From assembly GCA_013824835.1 (NCBI GenBank), contig PNOM01000001.1, positions 62,001-126,000 of the forward strand: a stretch of DNA of 64,000 nt, read 5' to 3'. The notes beneath the pieces are model-generated. The model had not been told where the DNA came from, did not search any database, and was given only the letters and a program-made list of their open reading frames with translations. This DNA comes from Syntrophus sp. (in: bacteria). GTDB lineage: Bacteria; Desulfobacterota; Syntrophorhabdia; Syntrophorhabdales; Syntrophorhabdaceae. Position numbers and translations under genes: made by a program. This document shows positions 11,883 to 20,419 of this stretch, in pieces; position 1 is the stretch's first letter, and every line of letters starts with the position of its first letter.

Positions 11883-11904
11883 AAATTATTTGTGACATAA
11901 GTCA

Positions 11905-11933
11905 TTGACTAACTTAAGTAAAGCGGATAGAAT
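11905..11933 (+). promoter_or_regulatory. Sigma-70-type promoter of pilA
   Basis: A TTGACT -35 and a TAGAAT -10 are separated by the ideal 17 bases, about 40 bases upstream of the pilA ATG. Immediately upstream is a small palindrome TGACATAAGTCA (11893-11904), which could be an activator or repressor site. No sigma-54 type GG-N10-GC box was seen. Confidence 0.65.
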
Positions 11934-11974
11934 TACGATATGAACTACATATTATATTCTACCGGAGGTGCTTT

Positions 11975-12391
11975 ATGATTAAGGTCCAAAGAAATAGTAA
12001 GGGTTTTACGTTGATTGAGCTACTCATAGTAATTGCGATTATCGGTATTCTCGCGGCTATCGCAATCCCGGCCTACACGGGGTACACAAAGAAGGCTAAA
12101 GTAGGGGAGATTGTACATGCTATGGGGGCTGTAAAGAACGCCGTCATAGTATATTACTCTGAAGCAGGCTCAACCGCAGACGCGGCAGATGCGGCTACAA
12201 TCAAGACTACATACGGTATAGATGTACCGACCGGCAAGGCAACCTTTGCGTATGTTGCAGCCGCGAGGACTGTCACTGCGACAAGTTCAATCTCCGGCGT
12301 TACAGGCACCATCGTGCTTACAGGGGCTGCAGATTTTAAAACCTGGACATGGAGTGGGACAGTTGATGCTGCCTACATACCAAAGAATTAA
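11975..12391 (+). CDS. pilA: Type IV major pilin
   Basis: The 138-residue prepilin has a short positively charged leader ending in glycine 10, then the class IVa signature [20 protein letters not shown] with glutamate five residues after the cleavage site. PilD would cut after the glycine and N-methylate the phenylalanine. The remainder is a small alanine- and threonine-rich globular domain without cysteines, so there is no D-region disulfide. A strong GGAGGTG ribosome binding site precedes the ATG. Its own promoter and terminator suggest high-level monocistronic expression, as expected for a structural pilin. Confidence 0.95.
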   Translation: MIKVQRNSKGFTLIELLIVIAIIGILAAIAIPAYTGYTKKAKVGEIVHAMGAVKNAVIVYYSEAGSTADAADAATIKTTYGIDVPTGKATFAYVAAARTVTATSSISGVTGTIVLTGAADFKTWTWSGTVDAAYIPKN

Positions 12392-12402
12392 TAATAACGG
12401 TT

Positions 12403-12432
12403 AAAAAGAGGGGGCATATGCCCCCTCTTTTT
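12403..12432 (+). terminator. Rho-independent terminator after pilA
   Basis: A perfect 12-base-pair inverted repeat, AAAAAGAGGGGG and CCCCCTCTTTTT, encloses the loop CATATG and ends in a T run. It lies 12 bases after the pilA stop and separates pilA from pilD. Confidence 0.9.
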
Positions 12433-12490
12433 ATTAAAAGGTTTACTGAAAAATTGTGGAATAACATAGTTCATATGGAGTTGCACAGAG

Positions 12491-13267
12491 ATGGAGCGAA
12501 TAGTCGAACTGGCAGTCTTAATATTCGGCAGCATAATAGGGAGCTTTCTTAATGTCTGTATCTACAGAATACCAAAGGGCAAATCAATTATCCGCCCAGG
12601 ATCTTCCTGCCCTGCCTGCAATACGCCGATAAAGTTTTACGACAATATACCCATTATAAGCTATATCCTTCTTAAAGGCAGGTGCAGACGCTGCAATGCC
12701 CCTATCTCCCTTAAGTACCCGGCAGTCGAAGTCATCACCGCTGTTCTCTTTCTCTTTCTTTTTAATAAATTTGGCTTTACCATGGAATTCCCGGTTTATA
12801 TGTTGTTTGTTTCGCTCCTTGTGGTTATCTCTTTTATTGATCTTGAGCTGCAGATTATACCCGATATCCTGAGCCTCGGCGGGCTTGTTGCCGGGTTTCT
12901 ACTTGCCTTTTTCCGGCCATCTTTTACCTGGCTCGATGCAATATATGGCATATTTCTTGGCGGAGGCATCCTTTTTGCCATTGCCATGGGTTATAAGCTT
13001 ATTGCAAAAAGAGAAGGAATGGGGGGCGGAGATATAAAGCTTCTTGGCATGATTGGTGCTTTTTGCGGTATAAAGGGGGTTGTGTTCAGCCTCATGGCAG
13101 GGTCTATCATAGGCACCATAGTGGGCATACCCCTGATGCTGATCAAGAGACAAGGAACAACCTATGCCGTTCCCTTCGGGCCCTTTCTTTCCCTTGGCGC
13201 CTTATTGTATGTATTTGCAGGTGAGATTATCATCTATGGATTCTTTGATTTTCTATCCAGGAGATAG
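12491..13267 (+). CDS. pilD: Prepilin leader peptidase / N-methyltransferase
   Basis: PilD is the inner-membrane aspartyl protease that cleaves and methylates type IV prepilins. The 258-residue sequence carries the N-terminal zinc-type cysteines C40, C43, C65 and C68 in SSCPACNTP and RCRRCNAP. The catalytic aspartates are D117 in SFIDLELQIIPD and D181 in GMGGGDIKLLG, with about seven further hydrophobic segments. It is the natural processing enzyme for PilA and the minor pilins encoded on either side. The next gene starts shortly after its stop. Confidence 0.96.
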   Translation: MERIVELAVLIFGSIIGSFLNVCIYRIPKGKSIIRPGSSCPACNTPIKFYDNIPIISYILLKGRCRRCNAPISLKYPAVEVITAVLFLFLFNKFGFTMEFPVYMLFVSLLVVISFIDLELQIIPDILSLGGLVAGFLLAFFRPSFTWLDAIYGIFLGGGILFAIAMGYKLIAKREGMGGGDIKLLGMIGAFCGIKGVVFSLMAGSIIGTIVGIPLMLIKRQGTTYAVPFGPFLSLGALLYVFAGEIIIYGFFDFLSRR

Positions 13268-13283
13268 AAGGTATGCAGGGAAT

Positions 13284-13757
13284 ATGATGTCGATCAGGGG
13301 TTTTACCATCATTGAAGCGATGATCGTGGTCATTATAATGGGCATAATCGCAGCGATTGCCGTTCCTTCCTACTTACAGATGATGAAGAGTCATAAGCTT
13401 ACGAAATATGGAAACAATATGGAATACCTTGTGAAATATGCCAAGATTATGGCCATGGAAAGGACACGCAACATAGGTGTTTGTGTTGATAGCAGCACTA
13501 CACTGAATATTTACGATATTGGAACAAGCAGGGGGGCAGGTATCTGTACAGGAACGGTAGTTTCAACTATGACTGTGGCGAGCTATGACGCGACGGGATA
13601 CAATATCTCCATAAGTGGCTCCGGCGCATCTTTTGATCCAAGGGGCCTGGCCATATGGACAGGGAACACCTGTGTTTCAAACGGGATCAAATACCACAAG
13701 GTTGTGGTAAACAGAACAGGTATCAGAACGGAGAATGGCACAGGGGCATGTCCATAA
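13284..13757 (+). CDS. GspH/FimT-type minor pseudopilin
   Basis: The prepilin signature GFTIIEAMIVVIIMGIIAAI is preceded by a five-residue leader if translation starts at 13284 (13287 is equally possible). A longer in-frame reading from 13164 would overlap pilD and add an implausible leader. The mature protein of about 150 residues has a C-terminal domain with four cysteines. Pilins of this kind sit in the tip-initiating complex of type IV pili. It is the first of four minor pilin genes in a row. Confidence 0.85.
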   Translation: MMSIRGFTIIEAMIVVIIMGIIAAIAVPSYLQMMKSHKLTKYGNNMEYLVKYAKIMAMERTRNIGVCVDSSTTLNIYDIGTSRGAGICTGTVVSTMTVASYDATGYNISISGSGASFDPRGLAIWTGNTCVSNGIKYHKVVVNRTGIRTENGTGACP

Positions 13758-13758
13758 A

Positions 13759-14106
13759 ATGAAGATGATGATTGACAGAGGGTTTACCCTTATCGAGGCC
13801 ATGGTCGGGTCCTTATTGCTCTCTCTGAGCCTTCTCGGGGTGGTGGGATTAATGGTCTATTTCAGTACCGGGGCCGCTGACAATAAGCTTCGCAACTGTC
13901 TAATGGAAAATGCATTAAACGGTCTGTCGCAGCTTAAGGCAAATGTAACGGTAAACACGACATTTACATGCGGCGCGGCGAGCGGTACCATGAGTTTAAG
14001 CCCCAGCGCATTCCCTGCGGCAAATGCTTGTTCCGATGTGACGGCAACGGCTGTTGGGGGCGGAAGGACCACTCAGATGACGACTCGGATATGCAACTTT
14101 CAATAG
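13759..14106 (+). CDS. pilV: PilV-type minor pilin
   Basis: The chosen ATG gives an eight-residue leader MKMMIDRG and cleavage before FTLIEAMVGSLLLSLSLLG, with the conserved glutamate. An in-frame ATG at 13735 would overlap the previous gene and lengthen the leader. The protein is 115 residues, short for a PilV, and has five cysteines in its globular part. It begins one base after the preceding stop, which indicates co-translation. The PilV name rests on gene order and pilin class. Confidence 0.75.
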   Translation: MKMMIDRGFTLIEAMVGSLLLSLSLLGVVGLMVYFSTGAADNKLRNCLMENALNGLSQLKANVTVNTTFTCGAASGTMSLSPSAFPAANACSDVTATAVGGGRTTQMTTRICNFQ

Positions 14107-14116
14107 GTGTGGCACG

Positions 14117-15013
14117 ATGAAACTTGGTATAAAGGGTTTTTCAATTATTGAGCTTCTCATTGTCGCGGTAATAGGAATCTTTATACTGGAGGCGGCATAT
14201 CTCCTCTATATGGGATCATTCAAACTATTTAAGGATGTAAAAACAACGTCTGACAACATACAGACCAAAGTCCCATCCATGGAACTGATATCGAGGTATT
14301 TTGACCGGTGGGGGGTAGGCGTCTACACAACAGGTACGAATAACTGTGCTACCTATCCTCCTTCAGACGGAAAATGTATTGCCTTAACCATTGGCGACCC
14401 CTGTGATGAGGTTACTTTCTGGGGAGACCTCAATGGAGCGGGTTTTGTTCAGGGCGTGACAAGCGGCACCGCAAGTATTGTGAGCTGCAGATTAAGCAAG
14501 ACTACAGGACAGAACTGTCATTATCTCTGGAGAAATGATGTGCTGCAGAATGACGTTGTTTCAGGGAACATCATTCATCTGCAGCTTAACAGTAATCTTT
14601 CCGTCAATAACGCAGATTGTTCCGCATTGACATCGGGAAGCACGTCGAATGCCACAGTCTCCTCAACCCTTGATCCCTGGAGCGGTTCTGCCACAAAGAC
14701 AATCCAGGCAGGGGATGTGCTGCACAGAGCCCCCCATAAGGTTAGACTCTACTGCGCTCAGAACTCATCTGACAGCAATCAGCTCTGGCTTTATAGCGAT
14801 CTAACTGATGAGGCGAGTAATTGCAACAGCAATGAGCCTTCAGCAGCCATTGCCCCGGTCAACAGCTTCAAGGTTGCCCTCCTCCCGGCCTCCTGTAATG
14901 CCACAACCGGGGGATGCAGGGCAGCAAAAATCAGCGTGACCCTTAGAAGCCAGGAGAAAAACTATCAGAGGACCTATGATACAGAGAGCGTAGAAAGGAC
15001 CTTCGGGAGGTGA
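14117..15013 (+). CDS. pilW: PilW-type minor pilin
   Basis: This 298-residue protein has the prepilin start MKLGIKGFSIIELLIVAVIG, with glycine-phenylalanine cleavage and glutamate +5. The large globular domain is rich in cysteine, serine and asparagine. Its size and place between PilV-like and PilX-like genes match PilW of the minor pilin operon, whose products initiate pilus assembly and form the tip. Its stop lies just before the ribosome binding site and start of the PilX-like gene. Confidence 0.78.
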   Translation: MKLGIKGFSIIELLIVAVIGIFILEAAYLLYMGSFKLFKDVKTTSDNIQTKVPSMELISRYFDRWGVGVYTTGTNNCATYPPSDGKCIALTIGDPCDEVTFWGDLNGAGFVQGVTSGTASIVSCRLSKTTGQNCHYLWRNDVLQNDVVSGNIIHLQLNSNLSVNNADCSALTSGSTSNATVSSTLDPWSGSATKTIQAGDVLHRAPHKVRLYCAQNSSDSNQLWLYSDLTDEASNCNSNEPSAAIAPVNSFKVALLPASCNATTGGCRAAKISVTLRSQEKNYQRTYDTESVERTFGR

Positions 15014-15018
15014 GACCT

Positions 15019-16926
15019 ATGAATAATGACAAAGGGGTTATCCTTGTTGTGGTGCTCGCAGTATCCTTGATGGTCATGATTCTTGCCGCTGCTGCCATAA
15101 AGATGTCTGAACTGGGATATCTTGCCTATGGAAGCGAAAAGCGTTATCAGGTTGCAAGTGCAGCATCTGAGCATGGTATCAACGTGGGGATAAAGGCTGT
15201 TGTCGACGGTGTTGTTGACTCTATTACCAGGTGTCCGGTGGCAGCAGCAGGCACTCTTTCGACAGGTGGTGTGAACGCTGGCTACAGTTATTTTGCTATC
15301 AGCGCAGGGAGCAGATGTTTTATCCATAGCACAGGTACCTTCGGTGATGCGAGGATTGTGAAGAATGTGATTATACCGGCGGCGATCAGTCAGGGCGCCC
15401 AGTATGGGGCTCTCACCATGCGTAATGGGGGGACGGTGGTGTTGGGGGGGAGTGCGGCTATTGTCAGTTGTTCGAGCACATGTGAAGGGCCTGGTATGAT
15501 GTATGGAGGAAGCGTAACCCTCACGGCGAAAGGAGGGCTTATTGATGACCCTGCAACCTGTCCTAACAACCCCAAAGGCATCTACGGTTCTCCCTATGCG
15601 GTGGTTAACAAGGATGGCAACAACTGCAGCGTAAGCAGCGGCGCCATTACATGCCCTGCATCGGACCCTTTGGGCGACCTTGTCCCCACGATATTCAAGT
15701 CCACCGACTGGACTGATCTTGTGAACGATTCCGCAGGGACCTATAATGGACATGCGGTAAATGTGACAAACCTTACGGTTTCAGCCATGCCCGCCTCGCC
15801 CACAGTGCCCAGCCCTACATGTACATGCACTGATTCCAGCCTGACTCTCATTTCAACCACAAATTCATGTACCGGCGTTGCCAGCTTCGCCGCTTGCGGC
15901 GGCCAGATAAAATTTAACGGCACTCTCGCTATTCAGAGCATACCAGCCAGTATTACCTCAATTGTATCAGCGGGCAATGTGACCGCATCCAGTGTGCCAA
16001 GTGGTGATACAAGTTTTCAGAATAAGAGCATCTATGCCACAGGATCGGCAAACATCACCATTAATAATGGGAATGTAAAACTGAATGGATCAACCATCTC
16101 TGCAGGGGGCACCCTCACACTCACAGATATCGGCGACATCATGAATGGCTCTGTTCTGTCGTCAGGAGGAGACCTGGTTATGGCTTCCGTTGCGAAGATC
16201 AATGATCCGGCCCAAACAGGTCTTGCAACGGTTTCAATCATCTCAGGGGGGAACATTACCCTTAAGTCGGCTATGGGCATCGATAAAGCCGATGTGATCG
16301 GCACGGGGACCAATTCCAGCATTACCATTGCAAATTCTGGATCAGACTATATTAGCAATTCGATGCTTGTCACCGCGGGTACAAACGGCGATATTACGAT
16401 GAACGGGGGCACCATGAGTAACAACACCCTTGTAACCAGGGATGTGTTCACCGTGAATACTATGAGCGGTATTGTTGACACAAATGTGTTTTCAAAGACT
16501 ACCGTGCTAACCCAGACTAATTATGATATCGCAGGCGGCCTTCTCTATTCCCAAAATGCCACTTCTTCAACGGGCAGTGGAAACGGCCAGGTGGGAACCT
16601 CCTCTAATCCGACCCTTTTATTGGCAGGAGGAAACCTGACCCTGGGGCACAGTGGGACGACCAATTTTAACGGTCTAATGTTTGCAAACGGACAGATCAA
16701 TTATACAGCGACGGGTAATTTCAACGTGTCCGGGGCCATTATCGGAAACTCAACGTCGAACAACACGATAAATACAACAGGCAATCAATCAATATCCTAT
16801 AATCCCACGATCCTCACCGCCCTTACAAGCAGGCTGAGTGGAATCATGAATGCTTACTCGTGTGGAGGGAGCGCTTCTGTCAACAGGCAGTTCTATATTT
16901 CAACAACAAAGACTACGGTCTATTAG
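15019..16926 (+). CDS. PilX-type minor pilin with large repetitive C-terminal domain
   Basis: The N-terminus, MNNDKGVILVVVLAVSLMVM, matches the PilX N-terminal class: a charged start and a long hydrophobic helix without the GF-E cleavage motif. The ATG at 15019 has a GGGAGG site eight bases upstream; an in-frame GTG at 15010 overlaps the preceding stop and is less likely. At 635 residues it is far longer than a normal PilX (about 200). Residues from about 230 on are Ser/Thr/Asn/Gly-rich, with repeated short strands such as GNVKLNGSTISAGGTLTLTD, suggesting a beta-helix. It is a paralogue of the gene at 43018-44370. Confidence 0.8.
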   Translation: MNNDKGVILVVVLAVSLMVMILAAAAIKMSELGYLAYGSEKRYQVASAASEHGINVGIKAVVDGVVDSITRCPVAAAGTLSTGGVNAGYSYFAISAGSRCFIHSTGTFGDARIVKNVIIPAAISQGAQYGALTMRNGGTVVLGGSAAIVSCSSTCEGPGMMYGGSVTLTAKGGLIDDPATCPNNPKGIYGSPYAVVNKDGNNCSVSSGAITCPASDPLGDLVPTIFKSTDWTDLVNDSAGTYNGHAVNVTNLTVSAMPASPTVPSPTCTCTDSSLTLISTTNSCTGVASFAACGGQIKFNGTLAIQSIPASITSIVSAGNVTASSVPSGDTSFQNKSIYATGSANITINNGNVKLNGSTISAGGTLTLTDIGDIMNGSVLSSGGDLVMASVAKINDPAQTGLATVSIISGGNITLKSAMGIDKADVIGTGTNSSITIANSGSDYISNSMLVTAGTNGDITMNGGTMSNNTLVTRDVFTVNTMSGIVDTNVFSKTTVLTQTNYDIAGGLLYSQNATSSTGSGNGQVGTSSNPTLLLAGGNLTLGHSGTTNFNGLMFANGQINYTATGNFNVSGAIIGNSTSNNTINTTGNQSISYNPTILTALTSRLSGIMNAYSCGGSASVNRQFYISTTKTTVY

Positions 16927-16944
16927 AAGCGGGATGGAAACATA

Positions 16945-19002
16945 TTGACCATCCAATCGGGCATTGCTACGCTCACCTTTTTCCTTATCCCCTTCCTTGG
17001 CGGAAACCACCTTCCCATCCAACTTGTTACCATTGACAGGTTCTGGATTGAAACCACCTTCCTGCTCCTTTTAATAATCTCGGTACTTTTTGCACAGTTG
17101 AAAAGCAATGGGAGTACCCGGGGTTTTCCGGCTTTTATGGTCTTTTTTACCCCCTTATTTATTGTAATGGCAGTGAGTCTCACCTATACCTATAACCTGT
17201 TTGCTACCATGAATGGATTAAACGTGTATCTGTGGGTCCTTGGAAGCGCATACCTCTTCGTCCATTCAGACCGGAAAGAGATGCTTCTCAAGGCCCTTGT
17301 CCTCGGTGCCGCTGCGTCTTCGGTCTTTGCCTTTATTCAGTATACAATGCTTTTCCCGGCCCTTCTGGGCACTTTAAAAGACGGCAGGTATGCCGCCGTT
17401 TTACGGGAACAGTCGGGTATCCCCTTTGCCTCCTATATTTATCACAACATATTCGGCGGCTATCTTGCGGTGATCCTCCCCATATCTCTTTATTTTGCTG
17501 TTTTTGAGAGAAAGATTCTCTACATCATTGCTTCTGCGCTCATTATCGTAGCTACGATACTCTCTTCTACAAGAATCGGAATGGGATTATCCATTATGAC
17601 ACTCCTTATCTTTACGTCTGTGATGATTAAAAAAAGGCAAGTTAAAGATGGGGTTGCCTTTTCGGTGGTCATAGCCCTGGCCTTTCTACTTTCCTTTGTT
17701 TTTCTCCACGGCGGAAAAAAGACAGACAGTGTAAATGTGAGGCATGTTCTCAAGGATAAGGCAAAGACGGTATATACACAGCTCGGTACAATGAATACCC
17801 GTACGGAAATATGGAGGGTCGGCGCGAATGCTTTTGCAGGGCGGCCCGTAAAAGGTTTTGGCGCGGGCACATTTGAATATGCCTTCAGAGAGCACTCGGG
17901 GGGGAGTACATATACGATCGCTGCACACAGTACTCTTATGAAAATTGCTGTTGAGACCGGCATGTTTGGACTTGCAGCATTTTTATTTTACTGTGCAGGC
18001 TGTATCTGGTGGATGAGGATAGCAGCTTGGAATTTAAAGCATCTATGTATTGCCCTCTCTACTTTGTGGGCATTTTTCTTTGGTCTCCTCGATTTTTCTT
18101 TTGATATCCCTGCCCACGTAATTACCTTTTTTGTGCTTTCAGCGTTCTTTTTTAACAGCAATGGGAGAAACTGCCGGGAGACCTCCTCCCCCTTTATACA
18201 AGGAATATCAGATCTATCCGAACGTATGAAGGGAAAAGGGGAAAAGGCCATATTTGCCGTAATCATGATAGCCCTTCTCTTTTCATTTCTATTTACTGCC
18301 AGGGCCGGTCTTTTCAGGGAGTCAATGGCAAGAGGTGTAACATTTGAGGAAAACGGTCTTTTTACAGATGCGTTTTTGCAGTACAGGGAAGGGATTAATG
18401 AAATGCCATTAAGCGATGAAGGGTATATCAGGGCAGTCAATATCCTTATTAAATCATACGGAAATGAGCATGATCCTGCAAAAAAAGAGAACACCAGGTC
18501 GGGCATCATATATTTCATAAAGAAGATGGAACTCAGCAAAAACAGGGATTCGGAATTGTTTTTTGTGATAGGCAGGGGGTACGCAGTCTGCGGTAATACG
18601 GCATTGGCTGAATCATACTATAAAAAGGCTATATTCTGTTACCCCTCGTCGGCATATTACGCATACGAGGTTGCAAATTATTATCTCGAGAACGGGAAGA
18701 CAGACGCTGCCCTGCACTTAATCCGATCAATCAAGCCCTACCTCTTCCAATACAGGAATACAAACAACCCGAATGGTCTGTTTGTACATAAAATCATGGA
18801 TCTCGATTCGGTTGTTCAAGAGCGGCTGGGCAATAAAGAGATTGCCTTAAGGATAGCAAGGGATAATCTGTCTGACGCAGAAAATAATGTCTATGTTATA
18901 ACCACAGTAAAATCACGGGAATTTGTGCCCAGGAACGTGTTTCTTACATATTTGCGGGAAAGGGTGCGACTGCTGGAGAAGGACGTCGCAAAACCACGAT
19001 AA
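16945..19002 (+). CDS. O-antigen ligase-like polytopic membrane protein with TPR-like C-terminus
   Basis: This 685-residue protein starts at TTG shortly after the PilX-like stop. About twelve hydrophobic segments fill residues 1-460. A periplasmic loop carries the Wzy_C-type pattern GFGAGTFEY followed by AAHSTLMKIAVETG, the conserved region of O-antigen ligases and polymerases. The last 220 residues are soluble and TPR-like (FFVIGRGYAVCGNTALAESY). Family members are WaaL ligases, Wzy polymerases and PglL/TfpO pilin oligosaccharyltransferases. Location at the end of the minor pilin operon and beside a polysaccharide cluster fits pilin glycosylation, but polysaccharide polymerisation is equally possible. 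Confidence 0.75.
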   Translation: MTIQSGIATLTFFLIPFLGGNHLPIQLVTIDRFWIETTFLLLLIISVLFAQLKSNGSTRGFPAFMVFFTPLFIVMAVSLTYTYNLFATMNGLNVYLWVLGSAYLFVHSDRKEMLLKALVLGAAASSVFAFIQYTMLFPALLGTLKDGRYAAVLREQSGIPFASYIYHNIFGGYLAVILPISLYFAVFERKILYIIASALIIVATILSSTRIGMGLSIMTLLIFTSVMIKKRQVKDGVAFSVVIALAFLLSFVFLHGGKKTDSVNVRHVLKDKAKTVYTQLGTMNTRTEIWRVGANAFAGRPVKGFGAGTFEYAFREHSGGSTYTIAAHSTLMKIAVETGMFGLAAFLFYCAGCIWWMRIAAWNLKHLCIALSTLWAFFFGLLDFSFDIPAHVITFFVLSAFFFNSNGRNCRETSSPFIQGISDLSERMKGKGEKAIFAVIMIALLFSFLFTARAGLFRESMARGVTFEENGLFTDAFLQYREGINEMPLSDEGYIRAVNILIKSYGNEHDPAKKENTRSGIIYFIKKMELSKNRDSELFFVIGRGYAVCGNTALAESYYKKAIFCYPSSAYYAYEVANYYLENGKTDAALHLIRSIKPYLFQYRNTNNPNGLFVHKIMDLDSVVQERLGNKEIALRIARDNLSDAENNVYVITTVKSREFVPRNVFLTYLRERVRLLEKDVAKPR

Positions 19003-19042
19003 GTTATGACTGTCATCAGTTGCTTTTAAATTTTTGTTGAGA

Positions 19043-20419
19043 TCATGAAGTTTGGTTCAGATATTCCGATTCAATCTCTTCAACATAATCCCTGGTGGTT
19101 CTTTTCAGGCCTTTCATGTTCTGTCGCATACGCGCTATGAGTCCGGGGTTGTCAAGGGCGGTGGATATAGTTCTATCAAGCATCTTTCCATTACCGGCAG
19201 CAAAGGAAAATCCGTAATTTCCCCCGTTAATCATCTCGGTCAGACCGCCCAAGTCGCTTACGATAAGTGGTGTATGAGCATTCAGTGCGGAGGTCAGAAC
19301 GAGGGGAGAGCTTTCATGCCAGATAGAAGGTATTATAAGGATATGAATCCCCCTTAAGATTTCGCCTATCTTTTCGTGGGGGAAGATGCCTGCAAAACGG
19401 ATGGCAGCGTCGCATGATTCTGCCTTTGTTTTAAGCATGTTACAATACGGGTCATTCTCCTCCATTTTCCCGTAGATTAGCAATTCGATATTTCTTCGAT
19501 GAAAAGCCTCTCTCGTCCTGCTTTCGTTAGGAGAGGGCAGGGTGCGTGTAAGGGCATCTAAAATTACGTGAACCCCCTTTTTTTCTGACAGAGTGCCTAT
19601 AAAACCAAGCCGGAGGGGGCTATTTTCGCTGAATCTCTCCGGTATGGGCAGGGGTTCGGGCAAATCCCCAATGTCTACGCCATAGTTAACGACTCTCATC
19701 AGCTTTTCGTTTATCCCTCCTTTTATCAATGTATTGGCCAGAAACCTGGTTGAGACGAAAACTGCATCCGCTGAATTTATATAATTTGTCATTGCCTGAG
19801 GGCGATTGCCCAGGGTGTTTATGGCCAGGCTCTTAATATGCAGCCTGTGCAATGGTGTTTTGCTAATAATCATAGCCATTTTTGCTAGTTGTCCCGATAC
19901 CGGCATAAGGCATTGAAGACAATCGACAGGATTTGCCGGCGGTTCGCACACCTTTTTTTCAAATCTTTTGTAAAGCGTATACGCTGGGCACACTGCCCAG
20001 AAATCGGTTGCGGAAAATACGGTAGGGATGCCCATTTTTTTTATCTCAGGGATAATCCCTCCCGTGAGGCCTACTATATGATTGAAGTGGACAATATCAG
20101 GGTTGATAGTTGATATAAGATCTTTAATGAGGGCGATCCTGTCAGGGTTCGATAATTCGAGGAAGACGATTTTGTTCCAGTTACTGACCCCGAAGTGCAA
20201 TCTGTGAACGGAGAAACCGTCGTATTTATCATGGGTTAGCCACGGCTTCGCCGTATACGCAATTTTATGTTCCATAACACACGTAATGATATGGACTGTG
20301 TGGTTACGGTCTCGCAGGCCACGGGCAAGTTCCAGCGTCAACACCTCGGTTCCCGTCCTGTGTTCGGGGAAGAACTGGTGGGTGCCGAGTAGAATACGGA
20401 GACCTATGGTTTTACTCAT
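19043..20419 (-). CDS. Glycosyltransferase family 4 (GT-B)
   Basis: This 458-residue GT-B enzyme would transfer a sugar from a nucleotide sugar to a growing glycan at the cytoplasmic membrane face. The N-terminal acceptor domain starts LRILLGTHQFFPEHRTGTE. The C-terminal donor domain has LGFIGTLSEKKGVHVILDAL, the HESSPLVLTSALNA stretch with the conserved glutamate-type motif, and IVSDLGGLTEMI. Its start overlaps the upstream glycosyltransferase stop as ATGA. It is the last gene of a long minus-strand polysaccharide run. Substrates are unknown. Confidence 0.88.
   Translation of the reverse strand: MSKTIGLRILLGTHQFFPEHRTGTEVLTLELARGLRDRNHTVHIITCVMEHKIAYTAKPWLTHDKYDGFSVHRLHFGVSNWNKIVFLELSNPDRIALIKDLISTINPDIVHFNHIVGLTGGIIPEIKKMGIPTVFSATDFWAVCPAYTLYKRFEKKVCEPPANPVDCLQCLMPVSGQLAKMAMIISKTPLHRLHIKSLAINTLGNRPQAMTNYINSADAVFVSTRFLANTLIKGGINEKLMRVVNYGVDIGDLPEPLPIPERFSENSPLRLGFIGTLSEKKGVHVILDALTRTLPSPNESRTREAFHRRNIELLIYGKMEENDPYCNMLKTKAESCDAAIRFAGIFPHEKIGEILRGIHILIIPSIWHESSPLVLTSALNAHTPLIVSDLGGLTEMINGGNYGFSFAAGNGKMLDRTISTALDNPGLIARMRQNMKGLKRTTRDYVEEIESEYLNQTS

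Noticed and set aside
14974-15753. A 259-codon minus-strand frame opposite the PilX-like gene
   Set aside because: It is antisense to a well-supported minor pilin, has no domain, no ribosome binding site and an odd composition rich in His, Arg and Cys.
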